64,000 nt of DNA from SZUA-378 sp036652815 (GTDB lineage Bacteria > Bacillota > Clostridia > Lachnospirales > Lachnospiraceae). The notes beneath the pieces were generated by a model. It saw nothing but the letters and a program-made list of their open reading frames with translations, was not told the DNA's origin and ran no database searches. Shown in pieces: positions 50,503 through 58,617 of this stretch. Made by a program: the position numbers and the translations under genes. Location: positions 1 through 64,000 of the forward strand of contig JAVVVE010000009.1 of the NCBI GenBank assembly GCA_036652815.1. Direction: 5' to 3'. Within the stretch, counting starts at the first letter, position 1; the number at the start of each line of letters is the position of its first letter.

Positions 50503-51987
50503 TTACTGTACCGGTACAAATCCAACCGGTGCAACCAATACACCATTAGCATCGAATTGACACAATGTGCCGTTGACATCTATGGTTGCATTGGTAATGA
50601 GAATACCATCCGGTCCAAAGAGGAACCATCTGGCACCGATTGCCTTCCACCCTGTTACCATGAGTCCTGTGGCTTCGTCATTATAGTACTTGGAGTTACC
50701 TTGAATCAATAGACCACGATTCATCGTTCCATCTTCTTTAAAGTAGTACATACCGCCTGCAATAGACTGCCATCCGGTAGCCATCGTACCATCCGATAAG
50801 AAGAAGAATTTCACTTGGTCATTACCTATCCAACCAGTCTTCATCGTTCCATCTGCATCGAACAGATATGTCTTATCTCCTATCTTGGTTAATCCTACTG
50901 ACATCTCACCGGTTTCTTTAAAGTAATATCTGTGTCCATCAATATCGGTCCAGCCTGTAACCATGGTACCGTCCGGTCTGAAATAGAAGGAGGTGATGCC
51001 CGTATTGATCCAGCCTGTCTTCATCTTACCTGCATTATCAAAGAAATATTTGCCCGTACCTACATCTACCAGACCGACCTGCATCAATCCAGCATCATTA
51101 AAGTAATATCTGCTTCCTTCAATATCTGCAAAACCGGTCTGCATCTTACCTCCTGCCGGTTGAAAATAATAGCTGATGACACCATTTGTAATCCATCCTG
51201 TCTGCATCTCTCCTGCCGGGTTAAAGAAATATCTTCCACCATCAGCATCAACCCAACCGGTTCGCATACGGTAATTAGAATAATAGTAGGTTTTTGCATT
51301 CCGTGTGGTAAATCCATTCGCAATAATAAGAGAAGCATAATCCTTAAATAAATAGTTCATATCTACATTACCTGCAATCCCCGGAACAGAACCGGTACAA
51401 GAATATTGCCATACTGCGGGATTGGGATATTCACAGATAGAACCATATTGAGCAACCCATTTATCATAAGGAACCGGTGCCATACGACCTACAAACCAGT
51501 TCTTGCTTGCATATACCATCGGATAATAACCGGCACTTTGAATAATGCTACAGAAAGTATTCACAATCTCAGCCTGCTGTATCGGAGACAGACTCTTATG
51601 TACGGTGTCTTCTATATCGATTACTACCGGAAAAGATACCGTATAAGGTGCAATGCTCTGTAGTACTGCATTTGCCTCAGCCACCGCTTCTGCTGCATTG
51701 GTTGCATAAGAATAGATATAGACACCTGTTCTTAAGCCTGCCGCTGCCGCTCCCTGAATATTCGTTGCAAACGTTGGATCAATGCCTTTTTTTGTCGTTC
51801 CAACACGTACAAAAGCAAAGGAAACTCCGCTTGATTTAACAGCTTGCCAATTAATGGCTCCCTGATATTTTGATACATCGATTCCCGTCGCAATCGGTGC
51901 TGCATTTGCCTGCATCGGTGTCATGCATATCGTAAATACCAATGCCATACAAATAATTGCTTTTGTAATTCGTTTTAATTTTCTCAT
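50503..51987 (-). CDS. GH25 lysozyme with cell-wall-binding repeats
   Basis: Secreted muramidase, 494 residues. A signal peptide (about 1-29, ending MQANAAP) precedes a glycosyl hydrolase 25 domain (about 33-215: GIDVSKYQGAINWQAVKSSG, the catalytic acids in PVVIDIEDTVHKSL, WVAQYG). The rest is about 11-12 cell-wall-binding repeats of ~20 residues with TGW...YYF patterns, probably anchoring to the envelope. No transmembrane anchor or LPXTG. It follows the amidase gene by 41 nt in the same direction, so it likely shares that gene's promoter. Confidence 0.9.
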   Translation of the reverse strand: MRKLKRITKAIICMALVFTICMTPMQANAAPIATGIDVSKYQGAINWQAVKSSGVSFAFVRVGTTKKGIDPTFATNIQGAAAAGLRTGVYIYSYATNAAEAVAEANAVLQSIAPYTVSFPVVIDIEDTVHKSLSPIQQAEIVNTFCSIIQSAGYYPMVYASKNWFVGRMAPVPYDKWVAQYGSICEYPNPAVWQYSCTGSVPGIAGNVDMNYLFKDYASLIIANGFTTRNAKTYYYSNYRMRTGWVDADGGRYFFNPAGEMQTGWITNGVISYYFQPAGGKMQTGFADIEGSRYYFNDAGLMQVGLVDVGTGKYFFDNAGKMKTGWINTGITSFYFRPDGTMVTGWTDIDGHRYYFKETGEMSVGLTKIGDKTYLFDADGTMKTGWIGNDQVKFFFLSDGTMATGWQSIAGGMYYFKEDGTMNRGLLIQGNSKYYNDEATGLMVTGWKAIGARWFLFGPDGILITNATIDVNGTLCQFDANGVLVAPVGFVPVQ

Positions 51988-52028
51988 CCTGTATGCTTCT
52001 CCTTTAATCTGTCTTTTGCATTTTTATT

Positions 52029-53066
52029 TTAATAAACAACCGGAGCACTCTCCGACATCGCATCGTATCCATTGTATGCTCTGATTGCTACAAGTCGATG
52101 CCCGCTTTTGGCAGCAGGTATCTCAATGGTTACCGCATTCATCTGACCATCGGTCCATGGCTGTAAAAGCGACCAGGTCTGTCCGCCATCGGCTGTATAA
52201 CTGTAATATAAAATCCCTGTGTTGCTATCCACCGCATTCATCGTAATATCGAGGGTTTGTTTCTCTTGATTTATACGGTTCATTTGAACATTGATTAGCT
52301 CAGGAGGTGTCAGATCCTGTATCATAGGAATCGCCTGTGCCGGTATCTTTTCCTGTGGATAATCTGCATAATCAACACCAAGTGCAGGTGATGCCAGTCC
52401 AAAATACTTAGCAACTGCTGTAGCGTCTGCGAGTCCAAATGCTTGCAGCTTCTGTATGGTATTGGCATATCCGATATCATTTTGATGATCCAGATGGCAA
52501 TGTTCCACAATCACAGCAGGGATCGCTCGTTCCGACGTTGTACGAAGGATACCATAGTATTCACCACCCTTTTTATTTAACTTAACTTTAACGCCTCGGT
52601 CATAGGTGTTAAAATAGGTCTTGTATTCATCTAACAGCAGTTTACCTACCGCATATCCTTTTGTATAATTCTCACCGGTAGACTGTGCCCAAACCTCAGA
52701 ACCATAGAAATTATGTGAGGCAGACAGATTATAATGAATACTGAATAAGAAATCAGCATTCACACTTTGCGCTGCCACAGCCCGTTCTTCCAAAGACATC
52801 GTAACATCTGAAGTTCTTGTTAAATATACTGTTACTCCATCGTATTTTTCAAGTTCTGCTTTCATCGCCAATGCTGTTATCATCGTCATATTCTTCTCAA
52901 GATTGCCATCTATCGGCTGTGCTCCCAGATTTGTACCACCATGTCCCGGATCGATTACTACTATTACATTCTCTTTTGCTTGCTTTGCATCAGCAAAAAG
53001 AGGGGTAGCAAGCATCAAAATCGGTATGAGGAAAATACTAAGTAAACGTATCCTTTTGTTTCGCAT
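52029..53066 (-). CDS. N-acetylmuramoyl-L-alanine amidase (Amidase_3)
   Basis: Zinc amidase cutting the bond between muramic acid and the peptide stem, 345 residues, with a signal peptide (about 1-27, ending LFADAKQ). The Amidase_3 core shows VIVVIDPGHGGTNLGAQPIDGNLEKNM (first His and Glu), SVNADFLFSIHYN and VIVEHCHLDHQNDI. The C-terminal ~90 residues look like a beta-rich Fn3/Ig-like module (TLDITMNAVDSNTGILYYSYTA). A peptidoglycan role in growth or sporulation is likely; the operon partner is the GH25 lysozyme. Confidence 0.9.
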   Translation of the reverse strand: MRNKRIRLLSIFLIPILMLATPLFADAKQAKENVIVVIDPGHGGTNLGAQPIDGNLEKNMTMITALAMKAELEKYDGVTVYLTRTSDVTMSLEERAVAAQSVNADFLFSIHYNLSASHNFYGSEVWAQSTGENYTKGYAVGKLLLDEYKTYFNTYDRGVKVKLNKKGGEYYGILRTTSERAIPAVIVEHCHLDHQNDIGYANTIQKLQAFGLADATAVAKYFGLASPALGVDYADYPQEKIPAQAIPMIQDLTPPELINVQMNRINQEKQTLDITMNAVDSNTGILYYSYTADGGQTWSLLQPWTDGQMNAVTIEIPAAKSGHRLVAIRAYNGYDAMSESAPVVY

Positions 53067-53118
53067 ATGCTATTTATGTCCTTCCTTTCGGATCTGTATT
53101 ATCTTTACTAACTTGTCT

Positions 53119-53148
53119 ATCATAGTATAGATATCTATGCTATGTCAA
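53119..53148 (-). promoter_or_regulatory. Promoter with a 24-bp palindrome, cell-wall hydrolase operon
   Basis: Read leftward: -35 TTGACA (53148-53143), 18-nt spacer, -10 TATGAT (53124-53119). The spacer and -10 are covered by a 24-bp near-perfect palindrome (53121-53144, CATAGtATAGAT-ATCTATgCTATG), an ideal site for a dimeric repressor. It is 53 bp upstream of the amidase start. Confidence 0.7.
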
Positions 53149-53343
53149 TTACTTTTCACAGGTAATTTTACCCACTGAATCATGTGATTCAACTAAAAAT
53201 CATTTTCTTTCTCTTTGCAATAAATGGAATAAAGATTTTATTTATTTGCAATTTAAAACAAATCACCTGGGGAAAATATTCCAGACGACTTGTTTGTAGT
53301 TTGACATTCTTTCTCGAAAAGTGGCACCATTATGTCCACGGTT

Positions 53344-53616
53344 TTATTGTTCGACTTCCATTGCCTGTTTCAACAATTCTACATTGATTAGTTCTTCTAA
53401 CTTATACTCTTCAAATGTTTCATTGACAAAAAGATAGGAGTTGTTCAGGATATCTTGTGCATTAATCTTATGAATGGCCTCTGCAATCTGTTCAATAGCC
53501 TCTTTAATAACCTTATAATTTTGGTCTTTTTCAGCTTCTTCTACAATATAGTTATAATGATTTAAGATTGCTTCTTGCTTTTTTACTAGTTCTTTTAAGA
53601 CAATACTAAGTTCCAT
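53344..53616 (-). CDS. Small helical protein next to Fic, unknown
   Basis: A 90-residue acidic protein, probably all-helical, with no recognised motif. Text such as VKKQEAILNHYNYIVEEAEK suggests coiled coil. It overlaps the Fic gene by 1 nt (TAATG), implying coupled translation and a partner role. Since the Fic protein has its own inhibitory motif, an antitoxin role is only a guess. Confidence 0.6.
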   Translation of the reverse strand: MELSIVLKELVKKQEAILNHYNYIVEEAEKDQNYKVIKEAIEQIAEAIHKINAQDILNNSYLFVNETFEEYKLEELINVELLKQAMEVEQ

Positions 53617-54413
53617 TAAAGTTCCCTTTCTAAATTCTGAATTAATTTCGTTTGTTCAATCATATGTGATAACTCTTTTGATTCTATATTAGCCATCAAA
53701 TTAATGAAAGGTTCTATATTTCCTCTGCAATGACATTCGTCCAAAGCCCTATAATACTCAAATCGCATGTCTAACGGAATACTTATAGGTAAATAATCAT
53801 GTTTTAATAATTGATAGTTCATCATCAATCTGCTTGTTCTTCCGTTTCCATCTCTAAAAGGATGGATACCTACAAATTTCGTGTGTGTCCAACATGCTAA
53901 TTCAAATGGATGTACATTACTTTCTGGCATGCCGCAAACATCATTTTTATGATTTAGTTCCAAATAGAATTCTTCAAGTAACTTCGGTAGTTCTTGTAAA
54001 CGAGGACATTCATGCTCTGCTCCTTGAATATATACTTCTACCTGCCTATAGTTTCCTCCCGGAAAAATATTTTCAACTAGTTGTCTGTGCATATTACAAA
54101 TTATTTCTTCTGACAAATCCATTTTCTTTCTAACACAATTAGCAGTATATGCAAAAGCCTTCTTATGATTAATCTGTTCAAAGATTTCTTTCATTTCTTT
54201 TTCATTCGGTGTTTTATTATCTAATATTAGTGCTCTTGTCTCTTTTAAGTTTAAGGTATTCCCTTCAATTGCTGTTGATTCATATGTGTATCTTACTAAA
54301 AAGTTGTCTTCATAATTTTTAACTTGCTCTGGAAACGTTTTTAAAATATCTATTCCATTTTTACACTCCTGCCTCTTGGCATCTAGTAGTTTAAGCACAG
54401 CTTCTGTTTTCAT
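53616..54413 (-). CDS. Fic family protein (AMP-transferase, class II)
   Basis: Fic-domain protein, 265 residues, predicted to transfer AMP (or another nucleotide) to target proteins. The active site is HPFRDGNGRTSR (about 190-201). An N-terminal inhibitory helix motif STAIEG (about 46-51), matching [S/T]xxxE[G/N], places it in class II, which is self-inhibited. An inserted helical region precedes the FIC motif. I chose the ATG at 54413 with AAGGAAAA before it. The gene lies in an AT-rich island beside an R-M system, so phage or plasmid defence, or stabilisation, is a reasonable guess. Confidence 0.84.
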   Translation of the reverse strand: MKTEAVLKLLDAKRQECKNGIDILKTFPEQVKNYEDNFLVRYTYESTAIEGNTLNLKETRALILDNKTPNEKEMKEIFEQINHKKAFAYTANCVRKKMDLSEEIICNMHRQLVENIFPGGNYRQVEVYIQGAEHECPRLQELPKLLEEFYLELNHKNDVCGMPESNVHPFELACWTHTKFVGIHPFRDGNGRTSRLMMNYQLLKHDYLPISIPLDMRFEYYRALDECHCRGNIEPFINLMANIESKELSHMIEQTKLIQNLEREL

Positions 54414-54500
54414 TTTTCCTTCTTTCATAATTCTGTAAATTAATTCGCTTTATTGATTCATTTTTTCCAAATGTTCCATAATTAATTTTCTTCGTGCTTT

Positions 54501-55418
54501 TTACCTAGGACCCATAAACCTATCTCCATTCAAATGTATCATATGATCCGGCATTTCTGAAATCCAAACCTCTGTTTCCCATGCTAAATTGTCTGAGAAC
54601 TTTTTAAACACCTGAAAATTCTGAAATGCGGTAACAAATATCTTTCCAGCAGCTACATTCTTTGTCATTTCAGAAATCTCTATCATTCGTTTTGGGTTCA
54701 TCGGGCCGACAGAAGTTACCGACTCAATAAAGTAAACCCAATCTTTATCTTCTCGATACAATACCACATCTGGCATTTTATCATGTAATGTAATTTCAAA
54801 TCCTAGTTCCTGTAGTTTTTCAATATTCTTAACCAAATCCTTCTCTATGGTATCTCCCACATAAAGACACTCTGAATTAGGTGCAAATCTCGGAGCAAAT
54901 TCTTCTATAATTGCTTTTTGTAATTCATTATGTTTGCCTGCTGAAAACATAAATTCTTGATTGTTAATCTTAACAGGCATTTTTGTCATTTCTTTTTTTG
55001 ATGAATAAATTTCAATCAATTTTTCATGATATGTTACAAATCTTATAATTGCACCTTCTTCCTTATGTCCACCAAGGCTTCGAACCATTTCAAGTGTTTC
55101 TTTCGTTAGTCTGTATCTATAATTTGGACTATTTGTTGCCTTTCCATTATCTTCAATTAGAGCAGCTGTACGGAAATGATGTAACGCCTGTTTTCTAAAT
55201 GTTTCTCGACTATTCTCTGCATATGTCACACCATAATTTGCACCTACAAATTGAATAATATCATGGATTCTAATCCAATCATTAGTCGCTATTTCCCATG
55301 AGTCTATTTCTTTAATATTTGCCATTGCCAACAACACATAGCAACATAGGTTTGCCTGCTGTTTCTCTGGCATTCCTATTTTCTGCAATAATTGTCTTAC
55401 TTGATCTACTTTACCCAC
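54501..55418 (-). CDS. BsuBI/PstI-like type II restriction endonuclease
   Basis: Type II restriction enzyme of the BsuBI/PstI family, 305 residues. The N-terminal half looks like a winged-helix region (about 1-110). The C-terminal half has the nuclease-type PDVVLYREDKDWVYFIESVTSVGPMNPKRM (acidic residues, then the ESVTSVGPM stretch typical of the family). BsuBI and PstI cut CTGCAG; same specificity here is inference. The start is GTG at 55418, overlapping the methylase stop by 8 nt. Gene order M then R ensures methylation precedes cutting. Confidence 0.85.
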   Translation of the reverse strand: MGKVDQVRQLLQKIGMPEKQQANLCCYVLLAMANIKEIDSWEIATNDWIRIHDIIQFVGANYGVTYAENSRETFRKQALHHFRTAALIEDNGKATNSPNYRYRLTKETLEMVRSLGGHKEEGAIIRFVTYHEKLIEIYSSKKEMTKMPVKINNQEFMFSAGKHNELQKAIIEEFAPRFAPNSECLYVGDTIEKDLVKNIEKLQELGFEITLHDKMPDVVLYREDKDWVYFIESVTSVGPMNPKRMIEISEMTKNVAAGKIFVTAFQNFQVFKKFSDNLAWETEVWISEMPDHMIHLNGDRFMGPR

Positions 55419-56898
55419 AATACTCCTCCAATATCTTGTCGCAGTTCGCTTCTGACAAATCCTTTGTTTTTAAGATTTTTCTTCCTATTTCTTGAATAAT
55501 TCTCAACTCTGGTACTGGCATTGCATTTACCTCTGTTGAATTTACCTGCGTAGAGCCATTTAGTATTCTATAATAAGAATCATATATGGTTGAGTTAAAA
55601 AGTACATATAAGCCATATACCATGCATTCTGATAACTCTGTAGCAAGACCATCAATAAAATTAATCTTGTTCTGTGTACTGATTACATCATATTGGGGAT
55701 ATTTTTTTGATAAATATATTCCACACTGTAGTCTTCGTTTTTCCTCTTTTGCAGTAAATCGCTTCACAAATAAATAATTTTTATTTTGTTGCCTTAGTCC
55801 TCTCTGTTCTGTAACAACATACTCATGTTCTTTATTGATAGGAAATTTTACAATTCCATCTTGAATATGCTGTGAATAAAATAATGGAATTGCTCCTTCT
55901 TCACTTTCGTCTCTTAGAATATCGCGATTTCTAAAATCAACAGTTAAACCCGTTTTCATTTTAAGTCCTATATCCGGCAAAGTGTGTCCAAGCCTATTTA
56001 ACTTATCCAAAACTTGTATTTCATCCTCATCTGTAACCAGATATACATATTTGTCCTTCCCCGATACTACAACGTCATAAGGTGCTCTAAGTTCCGTCAC
56101 ATTTTTGAAATCGTTATTAGTCTGTGATGATGTAACGATAATTTCCTCTGGTTGAATATCCGTTTTCTTCACTTTAATAATGATTGTTTCCTGCAAAACG
56201 TCTTCTTTATCGAATACCTTATTTCTACTAACGAATAAATGAATATGTTCTAGCTTACTTTCTGATAGAAAATATTTTCTGAACTTTTTAAAGTATGCCC
56301 CAGATGTCCAAGAACGTGGAATAATATAAACCATTTCTCCATCAGGCTTCAAATTATATAGTCCCATGGCTGCGAACAAAAAATAAAGATTCGGTGCTCC
56401 AAAACATACTTCTGGCATTGCTGTAGCTTCAGGTGCGTTTTTCGGGATTTTCATATAAGGTGGATTTCCTATCACAACATCATATTTCTTTGGTGCAGAT
56501 TTTTCTCCTATCATATGGTTGAATTCAAGATACTGACTTGTAATATAATTGTCTGTTATAATTTCATACTCAAATTCTATCTCTGCATTATTTTTCACAA
56601 AATCTAAGTTGTTCCGCAGTACATCAAGAATATTGTTGTCTGTTTCATAGCAGGTAAGATTCACTTTTTTAACAGTATTCCTGCGTTGTAATACTTCAAC
56701 CAGAGCGCAAGACAAAATACCAGACCCTGTACCTGCATCAAGGACTGTTAGTGTATCCTTATCCTCTGCAATCAAAAATAATTCAGCCATATACATAGCT
56801 GTTTCCTTGCTCGTAAAAAACTGCCCATATTTTTTTCTTTCTTTCTTAGGCATTTCATCTATATAAAAATTTGTTTGTTCAATAATTTCATCTATCAT
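55411..56898 (-). CDS. N6-adenine DNA methyltransferase (M.BsuBI/PstI-like)
   Basis: Type II N6-adenine methylase, 495 residues, partner of the downstream nuclease. SAM-binding motif VLDAGTGSGILSCALVEV and catalytic NPPYMKIP are visible, with a C-terminal target-recognition part. The length fits M.BsuBI/M.PstI (about 500), which methylate adenine in CTGCAG. I chose the ATG at 56898 with AAGGAG 9 nt upstream; an ATG at 56928 is the alternative. The window contains several CTGCAG sites (for example 9433, 24086, 28234, 32284, 41323 and 46687), which would need protection. Confidence 0.87.
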   Translation of the reverse strand: MIDEIIEQTNFYIDEMPKKERKKYGQFFTSKETAMYMAELFLIAEDKDTLTVLDAGTGSGILSCALVEVLQRRNTVKKVNLTCYETDNNILDVLRNNLDFVKNNAEIEFEYEIITDNYITSQYLEFNHMIGEKSAPKKYDVVIGNPPYMKIPKNAPEATAMPEVCFGAPNLYFLFAAMGLYNLKPDGEMVYIIPRSWTSGAYFKKFRKYFLSESKLEHIHLFVSRNKVFDKEDVLQETIIIKVKKTDIQPEEIIVTSSQTNNDFKNVTELRAPYDVVVSGKDKYVYLVTDEDEIQVLDKLNRLGHTLPDIGLKMKTGLTVDFRNRDILRDESEEGAIPLFYSQHIQDGIVKFPINKEHEYVVTEQRGLRQQNKNYLFVKRFTAKEEKRRLQCGIYLSKKYPQYDVISTQNKINFIDGLATELSECMVYGLYVLFNSTIYDSYYRILNGSTQVNSTEVNAMPVPELRIIQEIGRKILKTKDLSEANCDKILEEYCG

Positions 56899-56928
56899 TG
56901 CCGCAACTCCTTCATCTTGAATATGCAT

Positions 56929-57423
56929 TCAATCAGATATTTGTAACATGTTTTCACAATATCTTTAACTATTAATTGTACCAAGTCACTAGTGCGACGA
57001 CTAGATCCAATTACAACGTTTCCACCACTTTCATAAAATAAAAGTAGCGGGTTGTTCCGCTATGTTTTGTTGTTGAATCACCACAAAGCAGCAAACGAAA
57101 CATATAGAACCCATCACTATGTCTAATCTACCACTTTTTCGTTCATTCAACAACTAGATATCTTATTTTTTCGTCCCGCCTTTTGGGAAGGATTGAACTA
57201 TTTACCTAATCATTTCAATTTAAGGAAGCTCCACTCCGTAGCATGCACACAATCCATTCATCCACGCAATTAGAAATTATTCTAAATCCACCACGAATCC
57301 CCTTATTTTCTTCTTATCACAATGCGGATATTTTTTCGAAGTTGCTTTAATTGTATTTTGAATTTTTCAGAATAATCTACAGTATATTTTATTAATCTTC
57401 CGCCTCTTCAAATAAACTTCTTT
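56929..57423. other. Non-coding stretch between methylase and HTH gene
   Basis: About 500 bp AT-rich DNA without an intact gene. A hairpin TAGCGG/CCGCTA (57045-57062), read leftward followed by a T-rich stretch, is a likely terminator for the small HTH gene. A frame at about 57303-57401 reads LIKYTVDYSEKFKIQLKQLR, reminiscent of a RelE/YafQ toxin N-terminus, but has no start codon and ends soon; it may be a toxin relic. Confidence 0.4.
57030..57062 (-). terminator. Leftward terminator after the HTH gene
   Basis: TAGCGG (57045-57050) and CCGCTA (57057-57062) with a 6-nt loop, then CTTTTATTTT in the leftward direction. It lies upstream of the methylase gene and ends transcription from the 57.4-57.6 kb gene. 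The 6-bp stem is short. Confidence 0.5.
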
Positions 57424-57615
57424 TTACTTAGATTTGCTTAGATGCAGTCTTCTGAATTCTTCAAATTTCTCGGTATCAAAAAGTATTTTACCCCCTCCAG
57501 TCGTTGTTGTTGCGAAATTTTGTCCCTCAATTCTTGAATAATTCCTTAAGTCTGATTTACTAAATCCCATGTCGGCTAATTCGCTAACCGACATAATTGG
57601 TTTTGCATACTTCAT
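57424..57615 (-). CDS. Small DNA-binding protein (excisionase-like HTH)
   Basis: A 63-residue basic protein starting MKYAKPIMSVSELADMGFSK, a helix-turn-helix/MerR-like N-terminus found in small excisionase or transposon-type DNA-binding proteins (SELADMGFSKSDLRNYSR, then GGGKILFDTEKFEEF). AAGGAG lies 9 nt before the ATG at 57615. It sits next to direct repeats and a possible integrase relic beside tRNA-Thr, so a directionality factor is plausible; not proven. Confidence 0.6.
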   Translation of the reverse strand: MKYAKPIMSVSELADMGFSKSDLRNYSRIEGQNFATTTTGGGKILFDTEKFEEFRRLHLSKSK

Positions 57616-57753
57616 TTGTATTTTCTCCTTTTTGTTTTTTAGCATTTATAATATGAAATAAAATTATAAAAAATAAATTGTTAAATGTCTATAAAAAATC
57701 AAAAATTCACAACAATACATATGAATTTTTTTAATTTCTATTTTTTAAAAATC

Positions 57754-57836
57754 TGACCACGATTTGACCACGATTTGACCATGAACATTTTTTTAAGGGT
57801 CTTTTTACTGCGTTTTTCCGCCATTTGACCGCGAAC
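57754..57836. repeat. 11-bp direct repeats (possible arm-type sites)
   Basis: TGACCACGATT at 57754-57764 and 57765-57775, TGACCATGAAC at 57776-57786 and TGACCGCGAAC at 57826-57836. Tandem ~11-bp repeats near an attachment site are typical of integrase arm-type binding sites, and the small HTH gene is 140 bp away. The pattern also overlaps a possible coding relic. Confidence 0.5.
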
Positions 57837-57881
57837 AATTGTTCTTACTCCTAAAAGGTTTTTGATATTTTGAGCAAAATA

Positions 57882-57925
57882 AAAGCAGCTACAGACCGCA
57901 TATTTACTGGGTTTGTAGCTGTTTT
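57882..57925 (-). terminator. Terminator of tRNA-Thr
   Basis: A 16-bp stem with two wobble pairs (57882-57897 with 57910-57925) and a 12-nt loop, read leftward followed by CTTTTATTTT. It lies 18 nt after the tRNA 3' end. Confidence 0.75.
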
Positions 57926-57942
57926 AATTGTATTTACCGAGA

Positions 57943-58015
57943 AGCTGAAAATCGGATTTGAACCGACGACCCCTTCATTACGAGTGAAGTGCTCTACCAA
58001 CTGAGCTATTTCAGC
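57943..58015 (-). tRNA. tRNA-Thr (anticodon CGU)
   Basis: A 73-nt cloverleaf. Acceptor stem GCTGAAA/TTTCAGC, D-loop AGCTCAGTTGGTAGAGCA, anticodon stem CTTCA with loop CTCGTAA giving anticodon CGU (codon ACG), and T-arm GTCGGTTCAAATCCGAT. The 3' CCA is not encoded (discriminator U). It has its own terminator and lies next to an accessory island. Confidence 0.96.
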
Positions 58016-58166
58016 AAGTTTCCATGTCCTTAGCCATTATAACGATTATAAACATATTTTTCAAGTAATTTTTAAAAACATTTTATATTACTATAGGAAT
58101 CATTTCAAAAACATGATAAAATCAATCTATAAATCAATCTTGCAATCACAAAGGAGACCATCACAC

Positions 58167-58613
58167 ATGGGTATTTTAAATTCAGAACTAAATTACGATG
58201 AAGTCATAAAAGATCTGGGATCTTGTTGTTTAACCAAAGAGAACTGCGGTACTTGCGTAAAACCGGAGTGTATCGTTGGGTATGCACAGAACTGTATTAC
58301 ACACTGTTTCAAAAATGGAGAGACTTTTATAGAAGATGGCAGTCTCCATATTCCTACTACCGATTTTAAGGTATATAATACAGAAGAATTTGAAAACGGA
58401 ATTGCACATATTTTAAAGCAATGTAAATCCTGCAGTACCAATCACTTTGATAACTGTATCATCAATATTATCAGAAATTGTTATGAAGTCGGACTGATGG
58501 GTGAGATTCAACATTATGAAGGTAGTAACTTTCGGTATCTAAACCAGATTCATACAGACTATCCTGAATTAGCAACTCGTATTATTGAGGAATTCCATAA
58601 TTCCAAAGAATAG
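58167..58613 (+). CDS. Cys-rich protein, unknown function
   Basis: A 148-residue cytoplasmic protein with 11 Cys, many in close pairs: CCLTKENCGTCVKPEC, then NCITHC and QCKSCSTNHFDNC. Such spacing suggests metal or Fe-S binding, or disulfide control. No signal peptide. I chose the ATG at 58167 with AAAGGAG upstream; the longer frame from 58113 has no RBS. I do not recognise the family. It is convergent with mscS, 4 nt apart. Confidence 0.65.
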   Translation: MGILNSELNYDEVIKDLGSCCLTKENCGTCVKPECIVGYAQNCITHCFKNGETFIEDGSLHIPTTDFKVYNTEEFENGIAHILKQCKSCSTNHFDNCIINIIRNCYEVGLMGEIQHYEGSNFRYLNQIHTDYPELATRIIEEFHNSKE

Positions 58614-58617
58614 CCTG

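Larger units (their letters stand above)
57616..57942. other. Island edge next to tRNA-Thr
   Basis: No intact gene. It contains the 11-bp repeats at 57754-57836, the tRNA terminator at 57882-57925, and a leftward frame that reads LLGVRTIVRGQMAEKRSKKT and ends in WSNRGQIFKK at about 57745, like a C-terminal tail of a tyrosine recombinase. No upstream part of such a gene is seen, so this may be a decayed integrase end or chance. Confidence 0.4.

Noticed and set aside
50932..51351. 139-residue plus-strand frame inside the GH25 gene
   Set aside because: Antisense to repeat-encoding DNA; the regular repeats produce long open frames by chance.
57754..57836. CRISPR-like array
   Set aside because: Repeats are only 11 bp, mostly without spacers, and no cas gene is near.
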